A stretch of 64,000 nucleotides of DNA from Hyalangium ruber (GCF_034259325.1 NZ_JAXIVS010000001.1:620001-684000); one strand, 5' to 3'. Shown: positions 33,405-43,376, counted from the first letter of the stretch. Program-made: numbers and translations. The notes: generated by a model not told the origin, from the sequence alone.

Positions 33405-36374
33405 CTAACAACCCAGAGGGTAGGTCACCTCGATATAAGCCCCGGGCGGGGGCGCCGCGCCCACGTCGAAGAGGATGGAGTTGGTGCTGGCGTCATAGGT
33501 CCAGCCCTGCGTCACCTGCACCCCATCCACGGTGACGACGATCTGCGTGGTGTCCGCGGGCACCTCGGACAGCGGGAAGCTGCGCTTGGGGCCGAAGGTG
33601 GTGGAGGAGAGCTTCTCGAGCGACTCGGCCCAGTTCGGGGTGCAGATGCTCTCCACGACGCCGCCGGTGGCGCGGGCCAGTTCGATGTAGCGGGTGCCCG
33701 CGCTGCTCGCGGTGGAGCAGGTGGCCAGGTCCTCCGGTCCGGCGATGGCGGAGATGCTCAGCTTGGACGGGTCATTGTCCTTCAGCGCCCGGAAGTAGGT
33801 CTCATAGAAGGACACGTCCTGGGTGGAGAAGTCCTCCTCGTCGGTGACGAAGATGATGGCCAGGCGCGCATCGGAGCGCAGGAAATCGCCGTTGCCGTCG
33901 TCCACCTGCGGAGTGCGCGGGTCATCCACCCCGTGCAGCAGCGGCGCGGAGAGAGCGCGGTAGGCGGCCTCCAGGCCCTGCTCGTTCCAGTGGCACACGC
34001 CCACCTGGGTGTTGTTGGCGAAGACCCCGGCGGCGTTGGGCGTCTGGCGCGTAATCACGCGCGGGCTGGAGTTGTCGACGGGGAAGAGCCGGCCGTTCTC
34101 GCCGCCCTCGGCGCCACCGGGGCAGTTGGACCAGCCGCCCGGAGACGAATCGAGGCCCGTGGTGGTGACACCGATGCGGTAGTCCACGCCGGCGATCTGC
34201 GCCGCGCTCATGAAGGCCGCGAAGTTGGCGCCCAGGCTCTGCTGCTCCTCCATCATCGAGCCCGAGTTGTCCACGACGAAGAGCACGTCGACCTTGGCCT
34301 CGGGCTCCTGCATGAAGTCGTCGGTCTGCTCGGCCAGGGTGGCGCCCCGGCCCACCATGCTGGCGGTGTACATGGAGCCGTCCTCGAGCAGGAAGCGCAG
34401 CGCCGCCGCGTCCTCTCCGTCATCCGCGGGCACGTAGGTGGAGCGCAGCCGGAGCTGCTGACCCGAGGCGATCGTCACCGGGAACGCGGGCGCGTTGCTC
34501 AGCACGAACTCCTCGGTCTGCTGCTCCACGGCCAGGTTCGACACCGTGACGGGGGTGGAGCAGTGGTTGTAGGCGACGAGCTCGCGGGTGCGCGGCTCGC
34601 ACGTCAGCTTGGTGAGGCCGAACTCGAGGTGGGTGGGCTGCACGGAGAAGCAGCTCTGCACGCCCGCGCCCTGCAGGGCCACCGTGGGGTGGCCGGCGCT
34701 CGGGTGGTTCACCCAGCCCTCGGCCAGCCCACCGAAGGAGCCGTCCGACAAAGGCTTGAACCGCACGAGCAGGTTGGCCCGCCCGCCCGGTGCGAGCACG
34801 CGGTTCTCCACTGGCGCGGCGGTGAAGGCCGCGTCGGAGCCAGCGGCGAGCTGCAGGCCCGCCAGGTAGCACTCGTGGGTGCCGGTGTTGCGCAGCGACA
34901 CCGCGAGCGCCACCTCGGCGCCCACCGGCACGCTTCCGAAGTCGACGTTCTGCGGGCTGAGCGCGTACTGGCACGGCTGGAAGACGCGGCCCTTGCCCGC
35001 CAGCGTCACGGCCTCCGTCGCGGTGGAGCCCCCCTGACGCACCGTCACCGCCAGCCGCGCGGCGCCCTGCCCCGCCCCCGGGCGCGGGGTGAAGGTGACA
35101 CCCACGGAGGTGGCCTGGTTGGGACCAATAGGCGTGCTGGCCGGCGCCTGCGCCAGCGTGAAGAAGCCGCCGCGCTGGGTGTCGATCTGCAGGTTGCTCA
35201 CCATCACCTGCTCACGGCAGCGGTTGAAGATCTCCACCTTGCGGGTGGCCGACATGCCCTCGGCCACCTCACCGAAGTCGATGGCCCGAGGCTGCACCGA
35301 GATGCAAGAGGAGCCGCCCTCGCCCACCAGGGCCACCTTGGGGCCGGGGGCCGTGGAGCCGACGGTCTGCACCTGGATCTGCACGCGCCCCTCGGGCACG
35401 CGCCCCAGCGCCGTGGGGGTGAAGGCCACGCGGACCTCCGCCGCATCACCGGGCCGCAGCACGTTGCCGGCGGGCGCCGGCGCGCTCACCACGCGGAAGA
35501 CGCCGGTCGGATCCGAGAGGATCTGCGCGCCCGTATAATGGATGGGCTCGGTGCCCTGGTTGCGCACCATGACGCTCTGCTCGGCGGTGGCGGCCACGGC
35601 CACGCGGCCGAAGTCCACGCGCAGCGGGGAGATCTCCAGCTGAGAGGCGATGCCCGTGCCCACCAGCGGGACGACGGCCGGCTCGCAGTCCGGGCACACC
35701 TCCACATGTACCGCCGCGGAGGCCGCGCCCAGCCGCCCCGGCTTGAAGGCGACCGAGAGGGTGCGCTCCTCGCCCGCCCTCAACGTCAGCGCCTGCGCGG
35801 CCTCGCTGGAGGAGAACTGATCCGCGTCCGCGCCCGCCACCGCCAGGCGCAGGGGGCTGTCCACGCTGGTGGGGTTGCGCACCTTGAGCTCGCGCACCTC
35901 CACCGTGTCCAGCGACACGTTGCCGAAGTCGAGCCCCTGGCTCTTCACCTCGACCCACGCCTTGACGCCCAGGCCGGCGACGGCCACCTGGGCGCCGGTG
36001 TTCCCCTCGTCATCCGCGTCGGTCTGGATGAGCACCATGCCTTGGATGGTGCCCTCCACATCCGGAGTGAAGCGCACCTCCAGTTCGTGCTCGCCACCCG
36101 CGTTCAAGGTGAACGGCTCGAAGGGCGGCACCTCCACGTTGGGCACGCTGGAGACGGCGCTCTCGACGCGCATGGACGCGCGCCCCTCGTTGGCCAGCCG
36201 CAGCTTCACCGTCTTCGTGGAGCCCACCGCCGCCGGACCGAACTCGAGCGCCTGAGGCCTGGCGGCGAAGGAAGCACGCGCGCCCTTGCCGTACGAGCTC
36301 GGTCGATCACACCCACCTACCGCCGCCGCCCAGCACGCCCACGCCGCCAGCCACACCCACCGCCATCCCCGCAT
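33405..36374 (-). CDS. Large lipoprotein with tandem choice-of-anchor-D/ASH-type repeats and a VWA domain
   Basis: A 989-residue envelope protein. The N terminus ends in lipobox VGGC, Cys at about residue 22. About six immunoglobulin-like repeats follow (40-680), each opening with a phrase such as LEFGPAAVGSTKTVKLRLAN, LDFGNVSLDTVEVRELKVRN or VDFGRVAVAATAEQSVMVRN, typical of choice-of-anchor D/ASH domains. Then a VWA domain (about 690-900) begins at KVDVLFVVDNSGSMMEEQQS with an intact MIDAS DxSxS for metal-dependent adhesion. The end is a small beta domain with a final Cys (VTYPLGC). Such proteins are thought to be surface adhesins or scaffolds in myxobacteria. It is monocistronic, with its own terminator. 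Confidence 0.88.
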   Translation of the reverse strand: MRGWRWVWLAAWACWAAAVGGCDRPSSYGKGARASFAARPQALEFGPAAVGSTKTVKLRLANEGRASMRVESAVSSVPNVEVPPFEPFTLNAGGEHELEVRFTPDVEGTIQGMVLIQTDADDEGNTGAQVAVAGLGVKAWVEVKSQGLDFGNVSLDTVEVRELKVRNPTSVDSPLRLAVAGADADQFSSSEAAQALTLRAGEERTLSVAFKPGRLGAASAAVHVEVCPDCEPAVVPLVGTGIASQLEISPLRVDFGRVAVAATAEQSVMVRNQGTEPIHYTGAQILSDPTGVFRVVSAPAPAGNVLRPGDAAEVRVAFTPTALGRVPEGRVQIQVQTVGSTAPGPKVALVGEGGSSCISVQPRAIDFGEVAEGMSATRKVEIFNRCREQVMVSNLQIDTQRGGFFTLAQAPASTPIGPNQATSVGVTFTPRPGAGQGAARLAVTVRQGGSTATEAVTLAGKGRVFQPCQYALSPQNVDFGSVPVGAEVALAVSLRNTGTHECYLAGLQLAAGSDAAFTAAPVENRVLAPGGRANLLVRFKPLSDGSFGGLAEGWVNHPSAGHPTVALQGAGVQSCFSVQPTHLEFGLTKLTCEPRTRELVAYNHCSTPVTVSNLAVEQQTEEFVLSNAPAFPVTIASGQQLRLRSTYVPADDGEDAAALRFLLEDGSMYTASMVGRGATLAEQTDDFMQEPEAKVDVLFVVDNSGSMMEEQQSLGANFAAFMSAAQIAGVDYRIGVTTTGLDSSPGGWSNCPGGAEGGENGRLFPVDNSSPRVITRQTPNAAGVFANNTQVGVCHWNEQGLEAAYRALSAPLLHGVDDPRTPQVDDGNGDFLRSDARLAIIFVTDEEDFSTQDVSFYETYFRALKDNDPSKLSISAIAGPEDLATCSTASSAGTRYIELARATGGVVESICTPNWAESLEKLSSTTFGPKRSFPLSEVPADTTQIVVTVDGVQVTQGWTYDASTNSILFDVGAAPPPGAYIEVTYPLGC

Positions 36375-36596
36375 AATCCGCCTCCCAAGACGCCGACGGG
36401 GAGGCTCTGTGCAACTCGGATGCCCACGCCAGGCAGCCTAGAAGTCAACGAGGCAAACGCGCTGGTCACCGAGGGAAAAAATCCGGACTCGCAGTGGAAG
36501 ACGGGTACCTAGTCCTCCCCGACGATTGCCCACGGCGGCGCAGCGCTGAAGTTCTTTCCGGATTGCGAGAAAACGGACGGGAGAAAGCTCCCGCCG

Positions 36597-37529
36597 CTAC
36601 GGGGTGGGGGGCGCCGAGGGTTTCGGCGAGGGCACGAGCAGTCGCCCGAGGATCCCCGTTCCCCAGAGCACGCCGCCCACGCACAGCAGCGCACCGAGGA
36701 TGGCCAGCGGGGCCATGGGCTCGGCGAGGAAGAGCGCGCCCAGCACCCAGGAGAAGACGGGGGTGATCTGCGAGCCCACACCGCCCATGGCGGTGGTGAC
36801 GTAGCCCATGGCGTAGGTGAACACCATCTGCGCCACCGCGGAGAAGAGCCCCACGCCCAGCAGCAGCAGCACCGTATCGGTGGACAGGGGCCGCCAGTCA
36901 TTGATGGCGAAGGGCAGGCCGAACAGCAGGCCGAAGGAACAGAAGGAGAGGAAGACGGTGGCCGCGTCCGTCTCGTTGCGCAGCGCGCGCATGGCGACGA
37001 CGGCCGCGCCGCTGAGCATGGCCGAGAGGACGCCCGCCCACGCGCCGATACCAAAGGAGGAGATGGTGGCCGTCATCTCCAGGGAGGTGGCCCAGATGAC
37101 GAGCCCCGCGCCGAGGGTGGCCGCCACCAGCCCGCCCAGGAGGTGGCCGCTGACGCGCTCCTCCAGGAAGAAGAAGCCGAGGATGGCCCCGTAGATGGGC
37201 CAGCACGAGTTGAGGAGCACGGCGGGGCCCACGGCGAGCCGCTCGATGCAGACGAAGTACAGGTAGACCGAGGCCCCCCCGAAGATGCCGCGCAGGGCCC
37301 AGAGGCCGGGGCGACCGAGGCGAGGCCTGCGCCCCACGACTGGGTAGTAGACGGCCAGGAAGAGCAGGCCGACGACGAAGCGGCCGCACACGATCTGCCC
37401 CACGGACAGCTGGCCCGAGAGCATGCGGGCAAACAGCGCCATGAACGCGAACATCAGGCTGGAGGCCATGAGCAACGGCGTGCCCCGCCAGCGCTCGGGG
37501 ATGACGAAACCCTTCATCGGTTCGCGCAC
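36597..37529 (-). CDS. EamA/DMT-family transporter
   Basis: A 310-residue inner-membrane protein with ten hydrophobic helices in two homologous halves, the layout of the drug/metabolite transporter superfamily: the first half includes SLMFAFMALFARMLSG and GLWALRGIFGGASVYLYFVC, and the end of a half shows PIYGAILGFFFLEERVSG; the second half ends with ITPVFSWVLGALFLAEPMAP. The substrate is unknown; members export amino acids, nucleosides or metabolites. The start is either GTG at 37529 or ATG at 37517; neither has a clear ribosome-binding site. It is divergent from uvrA. The 222 bases between it and the lipoprotein gene show no other gene. Confidence 0.88.
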   Translation of the reverse strand: MREPMKGFVIPERWRGTPLLMASSLMFAFMALFARMLSGQLSVGQIVCGRFVVGLLFLAVYYPVVGRRPRLGRPGLWALRGIFGGASVYLYFVCIERLAVGPAVLLNSCWPIYGAILGFFFLEERVSGHLLGGLVAATLGAGLVIWATSLEMTATISSFGIGAWAGVLSAMLSGAAVVAMRALRNETDAATVFLSFCSFGLLFGLPFAINDWRPLSTDTVLLLLGVGLFSAVAQMVFTYAMGYVTTAMGGVGSQITPVFSWVLGALFLAEPMAPLAILGALLCVGGVLWGTGILGRLLVPSPKPSAPPTP

Positions 37530-37693
37530 CGTAATGCAGAACGCGTCCGCGCCCCAGCGCCGCGCCCAAGGTCGCCCGCCTGCTTCTGATGGCAGGGATT
37601 CGCCTTGAAAATCCGGGTGTTCAGGAACACTCCACCCACAAGTTTCACAAAGAAGTGTACCGGAACACCTTTTCAGTAATAGACCGCCTGCCC

Positions 37694-40618
37694 ATGTCCG
37701 AGCCCGACGTCATCACCCTGCGGGGAGCCAAGGAACACAACCTCAAGAACGTCTCGCTGGAGATCCCGAAGAAGAAGCTCGTGGTCTTCACCGGCGTGTC
37801 CGGCTCGGGAAAGAGCTCGCTCGCCTTCGACACGCTCTATGCGGAGGGCCAACGCCGCTACGTGGAGAGCCTGTCGGCCTACGCCCGACAGTTCCTCGGA
37901 CAAATGGAGAAGCCCAAGTACGACACGCTCCGCGGGCTCTCCCCCACCATCTCCATCGAGCAGAAGGCGGCGAGCAACAACCCGCGCTCCACGGTGGGCA
38001 CGGTGACGGAGGTCCACGACTACCTGCGCGTGCTCTACGCCTCCATCGGCGTGCAGCACTGCCCCAACTGCGGGCGCAAGGTGGGCAAGCAGAGCGCGCA
38101 GCAGATCGTCGATGAGATCCTCAAGTCGGCCGCGGGCAGCAAGGTGCAGATCCTCGCGCCGATCGTCACCAACCGGAAGGGCGAGCACAAAGACCTGCTC
38201 ACCGAGGCGCAGAAGCGCGGCTTCTCCCGGGCGCGCATCGACGGCAAGGTGAAGAGCCTCGAGGAGCGCATCGAGCTGGACAAGAAGTCCAAGCACGACA
38301 TCGCGCTCATCATCGACCGACTGGTGCTCAAGGCGGACATCCGCACGCGCTTGACGGACTCGGTGGAGACGGCGCTGCGCGAGGGCAAGGGCACGCTCAT
38401 CGTCACCGACGAGACGGCGGAGGTGTCCGCGGACCGGGTGATGAGCGAGCTGAACGCGTGCCACGCGTGCGGCCTGTCCTTCGGCGAGCTGACGCCGGCC
38501 GCGTTCTCGTTCAACAACCCGCTGGGCATGTGCAGCGACTGCAACGGCCTGGGCACCAAGGCGGAGATGGATCCGGAGCGCATCGTCCCGGATCCGTCGC
38601 GCACGGTGCGGGACGGGGCGATCGAGCCGTGGGCCAGCGGCATGAACAAGGGCGAGGGCTGGACGGCGGACTTCGTGGAGAGCCTGGCCGAGTCGTTCAA
38701 GATCGACCTGGACGTGCCCTACGGCAAGCTGACCGAGCGCGAGAAGCAGACGCTCATGTACGGCTCGAACGGTAAGACGTTCACCGTCAAGTGGGGCGAG
38801 GGCGGCCGCTACAAGATGGAGTGGGAGGGCCTGGTCCACAAGCTGATGCGCAGCTTCAAGACCACGACGTCCGAGTCGATGCGGACGTACTACCAGAAGT
38901 TCTTCAGCGACAAGCCCTGCCCCACGTGCAAGGGCGAGCGCCTGAAGCCCGAGAGCCGCGCGGTGAAGGTCCACGCGCGCTCACTGGTGGAGCTGAGCAA
39001 GCTGACCATCTCCGAGACGCTGCGCTTCCTGACGGACATGGGGCTGACGGAGAACGAGCGGAAGATCGCCACCGAGCTGCTCAAGGAGATCCGCAGCCGG
39101 CTCTCGTTCCTGGTGGACGTGGGGTTGGGCTACCTGACGCTGGACCGGACCGCCTCGACGCTGTCGGGCGGAGAGAGCCAGCGCATCCGGTTGGCCTCGC
39201 AGATGGGCAGCGAGCTGACGGGTGTCATCTACATCCTGGACGAGCCCTCCATCGGCCTGCACCAGCGCGACAACGGCAAGCTGCTCACCACGCTCAAGCG
39301 CCTGCGCGATTTGGGCAACTCCGTCATCGTCGTGGAGCACGACGAGGAGACGATGGAGGAGGCGGACTGGATCGTCGACTTCGGTCCCGGGGCGGGCGAG
39401 CTGGGCGGTCAGGTGGTGGCGCAGGGCACGCCGAGCCAGGTGATGGAGGACGAGAACAGCGTCACGGGCGCGTACCTCTCCGGGCGCAAGGAGATCGAAG
39501 TGCCCGACCGGCGGCACCCTCCACGCAAGGAGAAGATCGTCATCCGAGGGGCCAAGGAGAACAACCTCAAGGACATCGACGTGGAGATTCCGCTCGGGGT
39601 GCTGGTGGCGGTCACCGGCGTGTCGGGGGCGGGCAAGTCCACGCTGATCAACGAGATCCTCTACCCGGCGCTGGCGCGGCAGCTCTATGAGAGCCGCGAG
39701 GTGCCCGGGAAGCACAAGTCCATCACCGGCATCGAGCACCTGGACAAGGTGATCGACATCGACCAGCGGCCCATCGGGCGCACGCCGCGCAGCAACCCGG
39801 CGACGTATACGAAGGTGTTCGATTCGATCCGCGAGGTGTTCGCGATGACGCCGGAGGCACGGGCGTTCGGGTACACGGCGGGGCGCTTCTCGTTCAACAT
39901 CAAGGGCGGGCGCTGCGAGTCGTGCGAGGGCGACGGCGTGAAGTTGGTGGAGATGCACTTCCTGGCGGACGTGTACGTGCCGTGCGAGGTGTGCCAGGGC
40001 AAGCGCTTCAACGAGGCGACGCTGCGGGTGCGCTACAAGGGCAAGAACATCGCCGAGGTGCTCGACATGAGCGTGCGCGAGGCGATCGCCCACTTCGGCG
40101 CGCACCGGGACATCATGCGCGTGCTCCAGACGCTGGAGGACGTGGGCCTGGGCTACATCCGGCTGGGGCAGAGCTCGCCGACGCTGTCGGGCGGCGAGGC
40201 CCAGCGCATCAAGCTGGCGCGCGAATTGGCGCGGGTGGCCACGGGGCGCACGCTCTACATCCTGGACGAGCCGACGACGGGCCTGCACTTCGAGGACATC
40301 CGCAAGCTGCTGCTGGTGACCAACCGGCTGGTGGAGGCGGGCAACTCGGTGCTGGTCATCGAGCACAACTTGGATGTCATCAAGAGCTCGGACTGGATCA
40401 TCGACATGGGGCCCGAGGGTGGCTCCGGAGGTGGCCAAGTGCTGGCGACGGGAACGCCCGAGGAGGTGGCGAAGGTGGAGACGAGCCACACCGGGCGCTA
40501 CCTGGCGCACGTGCTGAAGAAGGCGCGCCACCAGCGGGTGGGACAGCGGGTGGAGACGTCCGTGGTCTCCCCTCCCCCTCCTGCCAAGGGAGAGGGGCGC
40601 GCGGCCCTGAGGTCCTGA
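37694..40618 (+). CDS. uvrA: UvrA, excinuclease ABC subunit A
   Basis: DNA-damage-sensing ATPase that loads UvrB in nucleotide excision repair. ATG 37694 gives the family start [20 protein letters not shown] and 974 residues. Two ABC ATPase halves are present: Walker [17 protein letters not shown], signature [14 protein letters not shown] and Walker [17 protein letters not shown] in the first; [27 protein letters not shown] and [16 protein letters not shown] in the second. Zinc ligands are seen in [10 protein letters not shown] with CSDCNGLG, and in CESCEGDG with [10 protein letters not shown] 30-residue Pro-rich tail is extra. It is the only uvr gene here outside the uvrBC operon. Confidence 0.97.
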   Translation: MSEPDVITLRGAKEHNLKNVSLEIPKKKLVVFTGVSGSGKSSLAFDTLYAEGQRRYVESLSAYARQFLGQMEKPKYDTLRGLSPTISIEQKAASNNPRSTVGTVTEVHDYLRVLYASIGVQHCPNCGRKVGKQSAQQIVDEILKSAAGSKVQILAPIVTNRKGEHKDLLTEAQKRGFSRARIDGKVKSLEERIELDKKSKHDIALIIDRLVLKADIRTRLTDSVETALREGKGTLIVTDETAEVSADRVMSELNACHACGLSFGELTPAAFSFNNPLGMCSDCNGLGTKAEMDPERIVPDPSRTVRDGAIEPWASGMNKGEGWTADFVESLAESFKIDLDVPYGKLTEREKQTLMYGSNGKTFTVKWGEGGRYKMEWEGLVHKLMRSFKTTTSESMRTYYQKFFSDKPCPTCKGERLKPESRAVKVHARSLVELSKLTISETLRFLTDMGLTENERKIATELLKEIRSRLSFLVDVGLGYLTLDRTASTLSGGESQRIRLASQMGSELTGVIYILDEPSIGLHQRDNGKLLTTLKRLRDLGNSVIVVEHDEETMEEADWIVDFGPGAGELGGQVVAQGTPSQVMEDENSVTGAYLSGRKEIEVPDRRHPPRKEKIVIRGAKENNLKDIDVEIPLGVLVAVTGVSGAGKSTLINEILYPALARQLYESREVPGKHKSITGIEHLDKVIDIDQRPIGRTPRSNPATYTKVFDSIREVFAMTPEARAFGYTAGRFSFNIKGGRCESCEGDGVKLVEMHFLADVYVPCEVCQGKRFNEATLRVRYKGKNIAEVLDMSVREAIAHFGAHRDIMRVLQTLEDVGLGYIRLGQSSPTLSGGEAQRIKLARELARVATGRTLYILDEPTTGLHFEDIRKLLLVTNRLVEAGNSVLVIEHNLDVIKSSDWIIDMGPEGGSGGGQVLATGTPEEVAKVETSHTGRYLAHVLKKARHQRVGQRVETSVVSPPPPAKGEGRAALRS

Positions 40619-40626
40619 GAGCAGCC

Positions 40627-40654
40627 GGCCAGGGGAGCATGCGTTCCCCTGGCC
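40627..40654 (+). terminator. Perfect inverted repeat after uvrA
   Basis: GGCCAGGGGA and TCCCCTGGCC form a perfect 10-bp stem with an 8-base loop, starting 9 bases after the uvrA stop. Only ATTCTC follows, with no U-tract, so it is a likely transcript end or stabiliser rather than a textbook terminator. Confidence 0.55.
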
Positions 40655-40714
40655 ATTCTCAAGTCGGAATAAATGCGCGAGAGCAATGTCCTGCCCCCAC
40701 GGTCAGGAGTCGAG

Positions 40715-41281
40715 ATGTCGTTCTCGCTGCTCCGCTGGAGCATCGCCCTCATCTTTTTCTGTCTGCTGGCTCCGCCGGCCTTCGCCGCGGAGCCGGAACG
40801 CAGGACTGCGTCCAAGCCCTCCAAGAAGCCCGCCGCGAAGAAGCGGCTGGTGCGCATCCCCGGGGGCAAGCGGCTGCGGCATGACGCGGCGGCGGCCTTC
40901 GGGCGGATGTACACGGAGGCGCGGGCGGAGGGCGTCCGGCTGTGGGTGATCAGCGGCCACCGCTCCTGGCGCCAACAGCGCTACCTGTACCGCCTCTATC
41001 GGAAGGGGCTAGGCCCCCGAGCGGCGCGGCCGGGGCGCTCCAATCACCAGCGCGGCACGGCGGTGGATGTCTCGGTGGGCGATGAGAGCACCCCCACCTA
41101 TGAGTGGCTCGCCGCCAACGCGTGCCGTTTCGGCTTCAAGCGCACGGTGAGTTCGGAGCCGTGGCACTGGGAGTACCGGCCTCGCGCCACCCAGGCTCCG
41201 GCTCCCGGTGTGGATTGCCTCGGTCAGCCGCTGGAGCCCGCGGAGCCTCCCGCCGCGGTGGCCGGGCCCGATCCGAGCTAG
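40715..41281 (+). CDS. VanY-type D-Ala-D-Ala carboxypeptidase (M15 family), exported
   Basis: A 188-residue zinc peptidase that trims peptidoglycan stem peptides in the envelope. ATG 40715 with AGGAG 5 bases upstream gives a clean signal peptide (LLRWSIALIFFCLLAPPAFA); an ATG 42 bases earlier is less likely. A Lys/Pro-rich linker precedes the M15B core: ISGHRSWRQQRYLYRLYRKG, the zinc-binding SNHQRGTAVDVSV (SxHxxGxAxD) and the catalytic/third ligand motif EPWHWEYR (ExxWHxEY). All key residues are present. It converges on the next gene, sharing four bases (CTAG) at the stops. Confidence 0.92.
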   Translation: MSFSLLRWSIALIFFCLLAPPAFAAEPERRTASKPSKKPAAKKRLVRIPGGKRLRHDAAAAFGRMYTEARAEGVRLWVISGHRSWRQQRYLYRLYRKGLGPRAARPGRSNHQRGTAVDVSVGDESTPTYEWLAANACRFGFKRTVSSEPWHWEYRPRATQAPAPGVDCLGQPLEPAEPPAAVAGPDPS

Positions 41282-42669
41282 GGCATCGCCGCCGGCTGGC
41301 TCAGGTCCTTGTCCTCGAGCACGCGGAGCCGGTCCTTGCCCGGGCTCTGCAGGACGGGGGTGATGAGGACCTCGTAGCGCGCGAGCGCCTCCACGGAGGA
41401 GAGGCCCTTCTCCTGGATGACGGTCAGGCACGCCTCCTTGAAGGTCTGCCGGGCGTTGCCGACTCCCCGCTGGACGGCGCGATCCATGAGGGCCGCCTTG
41501 CCCGCCTCGGACCGGAGCACGTCACCGTACTTTCCGGAGAAGGTGACCCACACCGCCTTGTCGCCGCTGCCCACCAGGGCCTTGAGCGTGAAGTCCTGCG
41601 GGGCGAGGTAATAGAGCTCGCGGGCCAGCCGGAGCTGGGCGACCTGGTAGGCGCGAGACTTCTTCCCCGCGTTGTAGAACAGGGCCGCCAGCCGCTTGTC
41701 CTCGACGATGGCGCACACGGCCTCCCTGCCCCGAAGCAGCTTGCCGCTGTCCGGCTGGACAACGCGTAGGGCCTGCTTGTCGACATCGAGCCCCAGGCTC
41801 CGGAAGCAGACGTCGAACTCCGAGGGGTTCGCGGCCTTCATGCTCCGCAGGAGCTGGGCGAGGCTTCCCTCTCCGGACTCCCCCGAGATGAGGGGGACGA
41901 AGCCGGCGCAGACGCAGCCCGGGTCACAGGTGTTGATCGTCTCGAAGCCCCCCAGGCCCTCGGCCACCTTCTTCATCACCTTGCGCTCGGTGGCATCGGT
42001 GATGCCCGCGCTGTCGAAGAGCTCGTCCACATCCGCGCGGCCACAGATGGGCAGGCCGGTCTTGATGACACCGCTCTCCTGGACCAGATACTTGTCATCC
42101 AGTTGCACCGGATCGTCGCGGAAGGTGACCTGGGAGCCGTCGGGCAACGTGACCTGGTAGGAGAAGATGAACCGGAAGGCGATGAGGGGCGGCTCTCCGA
42201 GGGGCTCGCTCTGGAACAACTGCAAGGCCAGCTCGGAGGGAATGGGCCCGGGATCCTTCGGGAGCTCGGCATACTTGAGGAGCCTCCCCTGCGCGTGGGC
42301 CTCGTACTCGCCGAGCCAGCGCCGCCAGGCCTCGACCTTGTCCTTGACCGTCTTGGGTGGGAGCACCAGGAGGGCCTCGACGCGCTGCCGCCACCAGAAG
42401 TGCTTGCGCGTCATGCGCAGCTTGCCGGTGTTGCTGACGGCATAGGCTCCCTGGTCCTTCCAGCGCTCGCGGATGAGGCACGCCTCGTCCTCATCGAGCG
42501 CCTCGCCCTTCACCTTCGGGACTTCCCCTCCGAGGAAGGCCTGCGCCACGGGGTTGAGGGGCCGAGGCCCCGACGCAGGAGTCAGCCTTGCCACGGTCGG
42601 GGCGAGCGCGCTGGCCCTCCCCCGCCAGCCGCCCGTGAACCGAGACAGGATTCGATTCAGCACTTCCAT
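41278..42669 (-). CDS. Hypothetical protein with possible lysozyme-fold region
   Basis: A 463-residue protein without a signal peptide that I cannot assign. The N-terminal 120 residues are basic and helical; the middle is beta-rich. Near residues 235-300 the text ERKVMKKVAEGLGGFETINT followed by Cys-rich CDPGCVCAGFVPLIS and GSLAQLLRSMKAANPSEFD resembles the active-site region of muramidase/chitosanase-like lysozyme folds, where a Glu after a helix is catalytic. This is a weak similarity seen by eye. The ATG lies one base after the T-tract of a small hairpin. Its stop overlaps that of the VanY gene, a convergent neighbour that also deals with peptidoglycan. Confidence 0.6.
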   Translation of the reverse strand: MEVLNRILSRFTGGWRGRASALAPTVARLTPASGPRPLNPVAQAFLGGEVPKVKGEALDEDEACLIRERWKDQGAYAVSNTGKLRMTRKHFWWRQRVEALLVLPPKTVKDKVEAWRRWLGEYEAHAQGRLLKYAELPKDPGPIPSELALQLFQSEPLGEPPLIAFRFIFSYQVTLPDGSQVTFRDDPVQLDDKYLVQESGVIKTGLPICGRADVDELFDSAGITDATERKVMKKVAEGLGGFETINTCDPGCVCAGFVPLISGESGEGSLAQLLRSMKAANPSEFDVCFRSLGLDVDKQALRVVQPDSGKLLRGREAVCAIVEDKRLAALFYNAGKKSRAYQVAQLRLARELYYLAPQDFTLKALVGSGDKAVWVTFSGKYGDVLRSEAGKAALMDRAVQRGVGNARQTFKEACLTVIQEKGLSSVEALARYEVLITPVLQSPGKDRLRVLEDKDLSQPAAMP

Positions 42670-42670
42670 G

Positions 42671-42694
42671 AAAAGCCCCCAAGGTCCGAGGGCT
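42671..42694 (-). terminator. Weak terminator-like hairpin after the toxin-antitoxin operon
   Basis: On the minus strand AGCCC (complement of 42690-42694) pairs with GGGCT (complement of 42674-42678) over an 11-base loop and is followed by TTTT. The GGGGG of the 3' arm ends 6 bases before the ATG at 42669 and could act as its ribosome-binding site, as at the cdnL terminator. Confidence 0.4.
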
Positions 42695-42753
42695 GGTGAT
42701 GCATCAGGCAGCGAACGAAGGCATTACCACTTTGGTGGCAAGGGGCTTGCCGC

Positions 42754-43092
42754 TCACTCGCGCCGCAGCAGCCGCGCCAACAACACCTGCTCCAGGTCTC
42801 GTCGTCCATCCAGGACGGCCAGCACGAAGACCCGCCGCTGTCCCACGCGATAGATGATGCGCCAGGGCCGTACAATGAGCTCCCGATAGAGCCGCAGCTC
42901 GAACCGGGAGAGCTCGGGCACGACCCGCCCTCGCTTGGGGGATTGCTCCAGGCGCTGCGCGGCCTGACTCAGCCGGTCCAGCGCGGCCTCCGCCGCGGCC
43001 GGATTGTCCTGCGCGATGAAGTCCAGCAGCTCTTCCAGGTCCGTGAGCGCGACCTGCGTCCACTCGACCTCGAAGGTCCGCTCGGGACTCAC
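42754..43092 (-). CDS. ParE/RelE-family toxin
   Basis: A 112-residue toxin of the RelE/ParE superfamily. Diagnostic stretches are VEWTQVALTDLEELLDFIAQ at the N terminus, a helical hairpin (AAAEAALDRLSQAAQRLEQS), and the central to C-terminal strands RLYRELIVRPWRIIYRVGQR and VFVLAVLDGRRDLEQVLLAR. The conserved Arg in the IVRPWRIIY strand and the final Arg/Leu strand are typical. Whether it cuts mRNA on the ribosome or poisons gyrase cannot be told. It starts at GTG, overlapping the antitoxin stop by 4 bases (GTGA), the order antitoxin-toxin. Confidence 0.9.
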   Translation of the reverse strand: MSPERTFEVEWTQVALTDLEELLDFIAQDNPAAAEAALDRLSQAAQRLEQSPKRGRVVPELSRFELRLYRELIVRPWRIIYRVGQRRVFVLAVLDGRRDLEQVLLARLLRRE

Positions 43093-43376
43093 CCCTGCCG
43101 CTCCCGCTGGGCGAGCCGCTTCCGGGCCCGCGCGAAGGCCTCCGCCTGGGGCACGGTGCGGCCTGCCTGGACATCCTCCTCCCCCTGCGCGGTGAGCTGG
43201 AGGAGCAAGGTGGCGTCCCGGAGCGCCTCGTACGTCGCGACATCCAGGACCACCGCCTGCGCCTCACCGTGTTGGGTAATCACCACGGGCCGGCGCGACC
43301 GCTTCACCTCGCGCAGCAGCTCCGCGGCGCGCGTCTTCATGTAGGTCACCGGCTTGATGTCCTCGGTCAGCTTCAT
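43089..43376 (-). CDS. Phd/YefM-family antitoxin
   Basis: A 95-residue antitoxin. The N-terminal 65 residues have the Phd/YefM fold that binds DNA and dimerises (KPVTYMKTRAAELLREVKRS, RPVVITQHGEAQAVVLDVAT, YEALRDATLLL); the acidic to basic tail EEDVQAGRTVPQAEAFARAR would wrap the toxin. The ATG has GGAGG 8 bases upstream. The candidate operator 43391-43418 lies immediately before it, consistent with autoregulation. The nearest upstream gene is the divergent POT transporter. Confidence 0.9.
   Translation of the reverse strand: MKLTEDIKPVTYMKTRAAELLREVKRSRRPVVITQHGEAQAVVLDVATYEALRDATLLLQLTAQGEEDVQAGRTVPQAEAFARARKRLAQRERQG

Noticed and set aside
33933-36512. Open frame of about 860 codons opposite the VWA lipoprotein
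   Set aside because: Shadow frame, rich in His/Arg/Ala, no signal peptide or domain.
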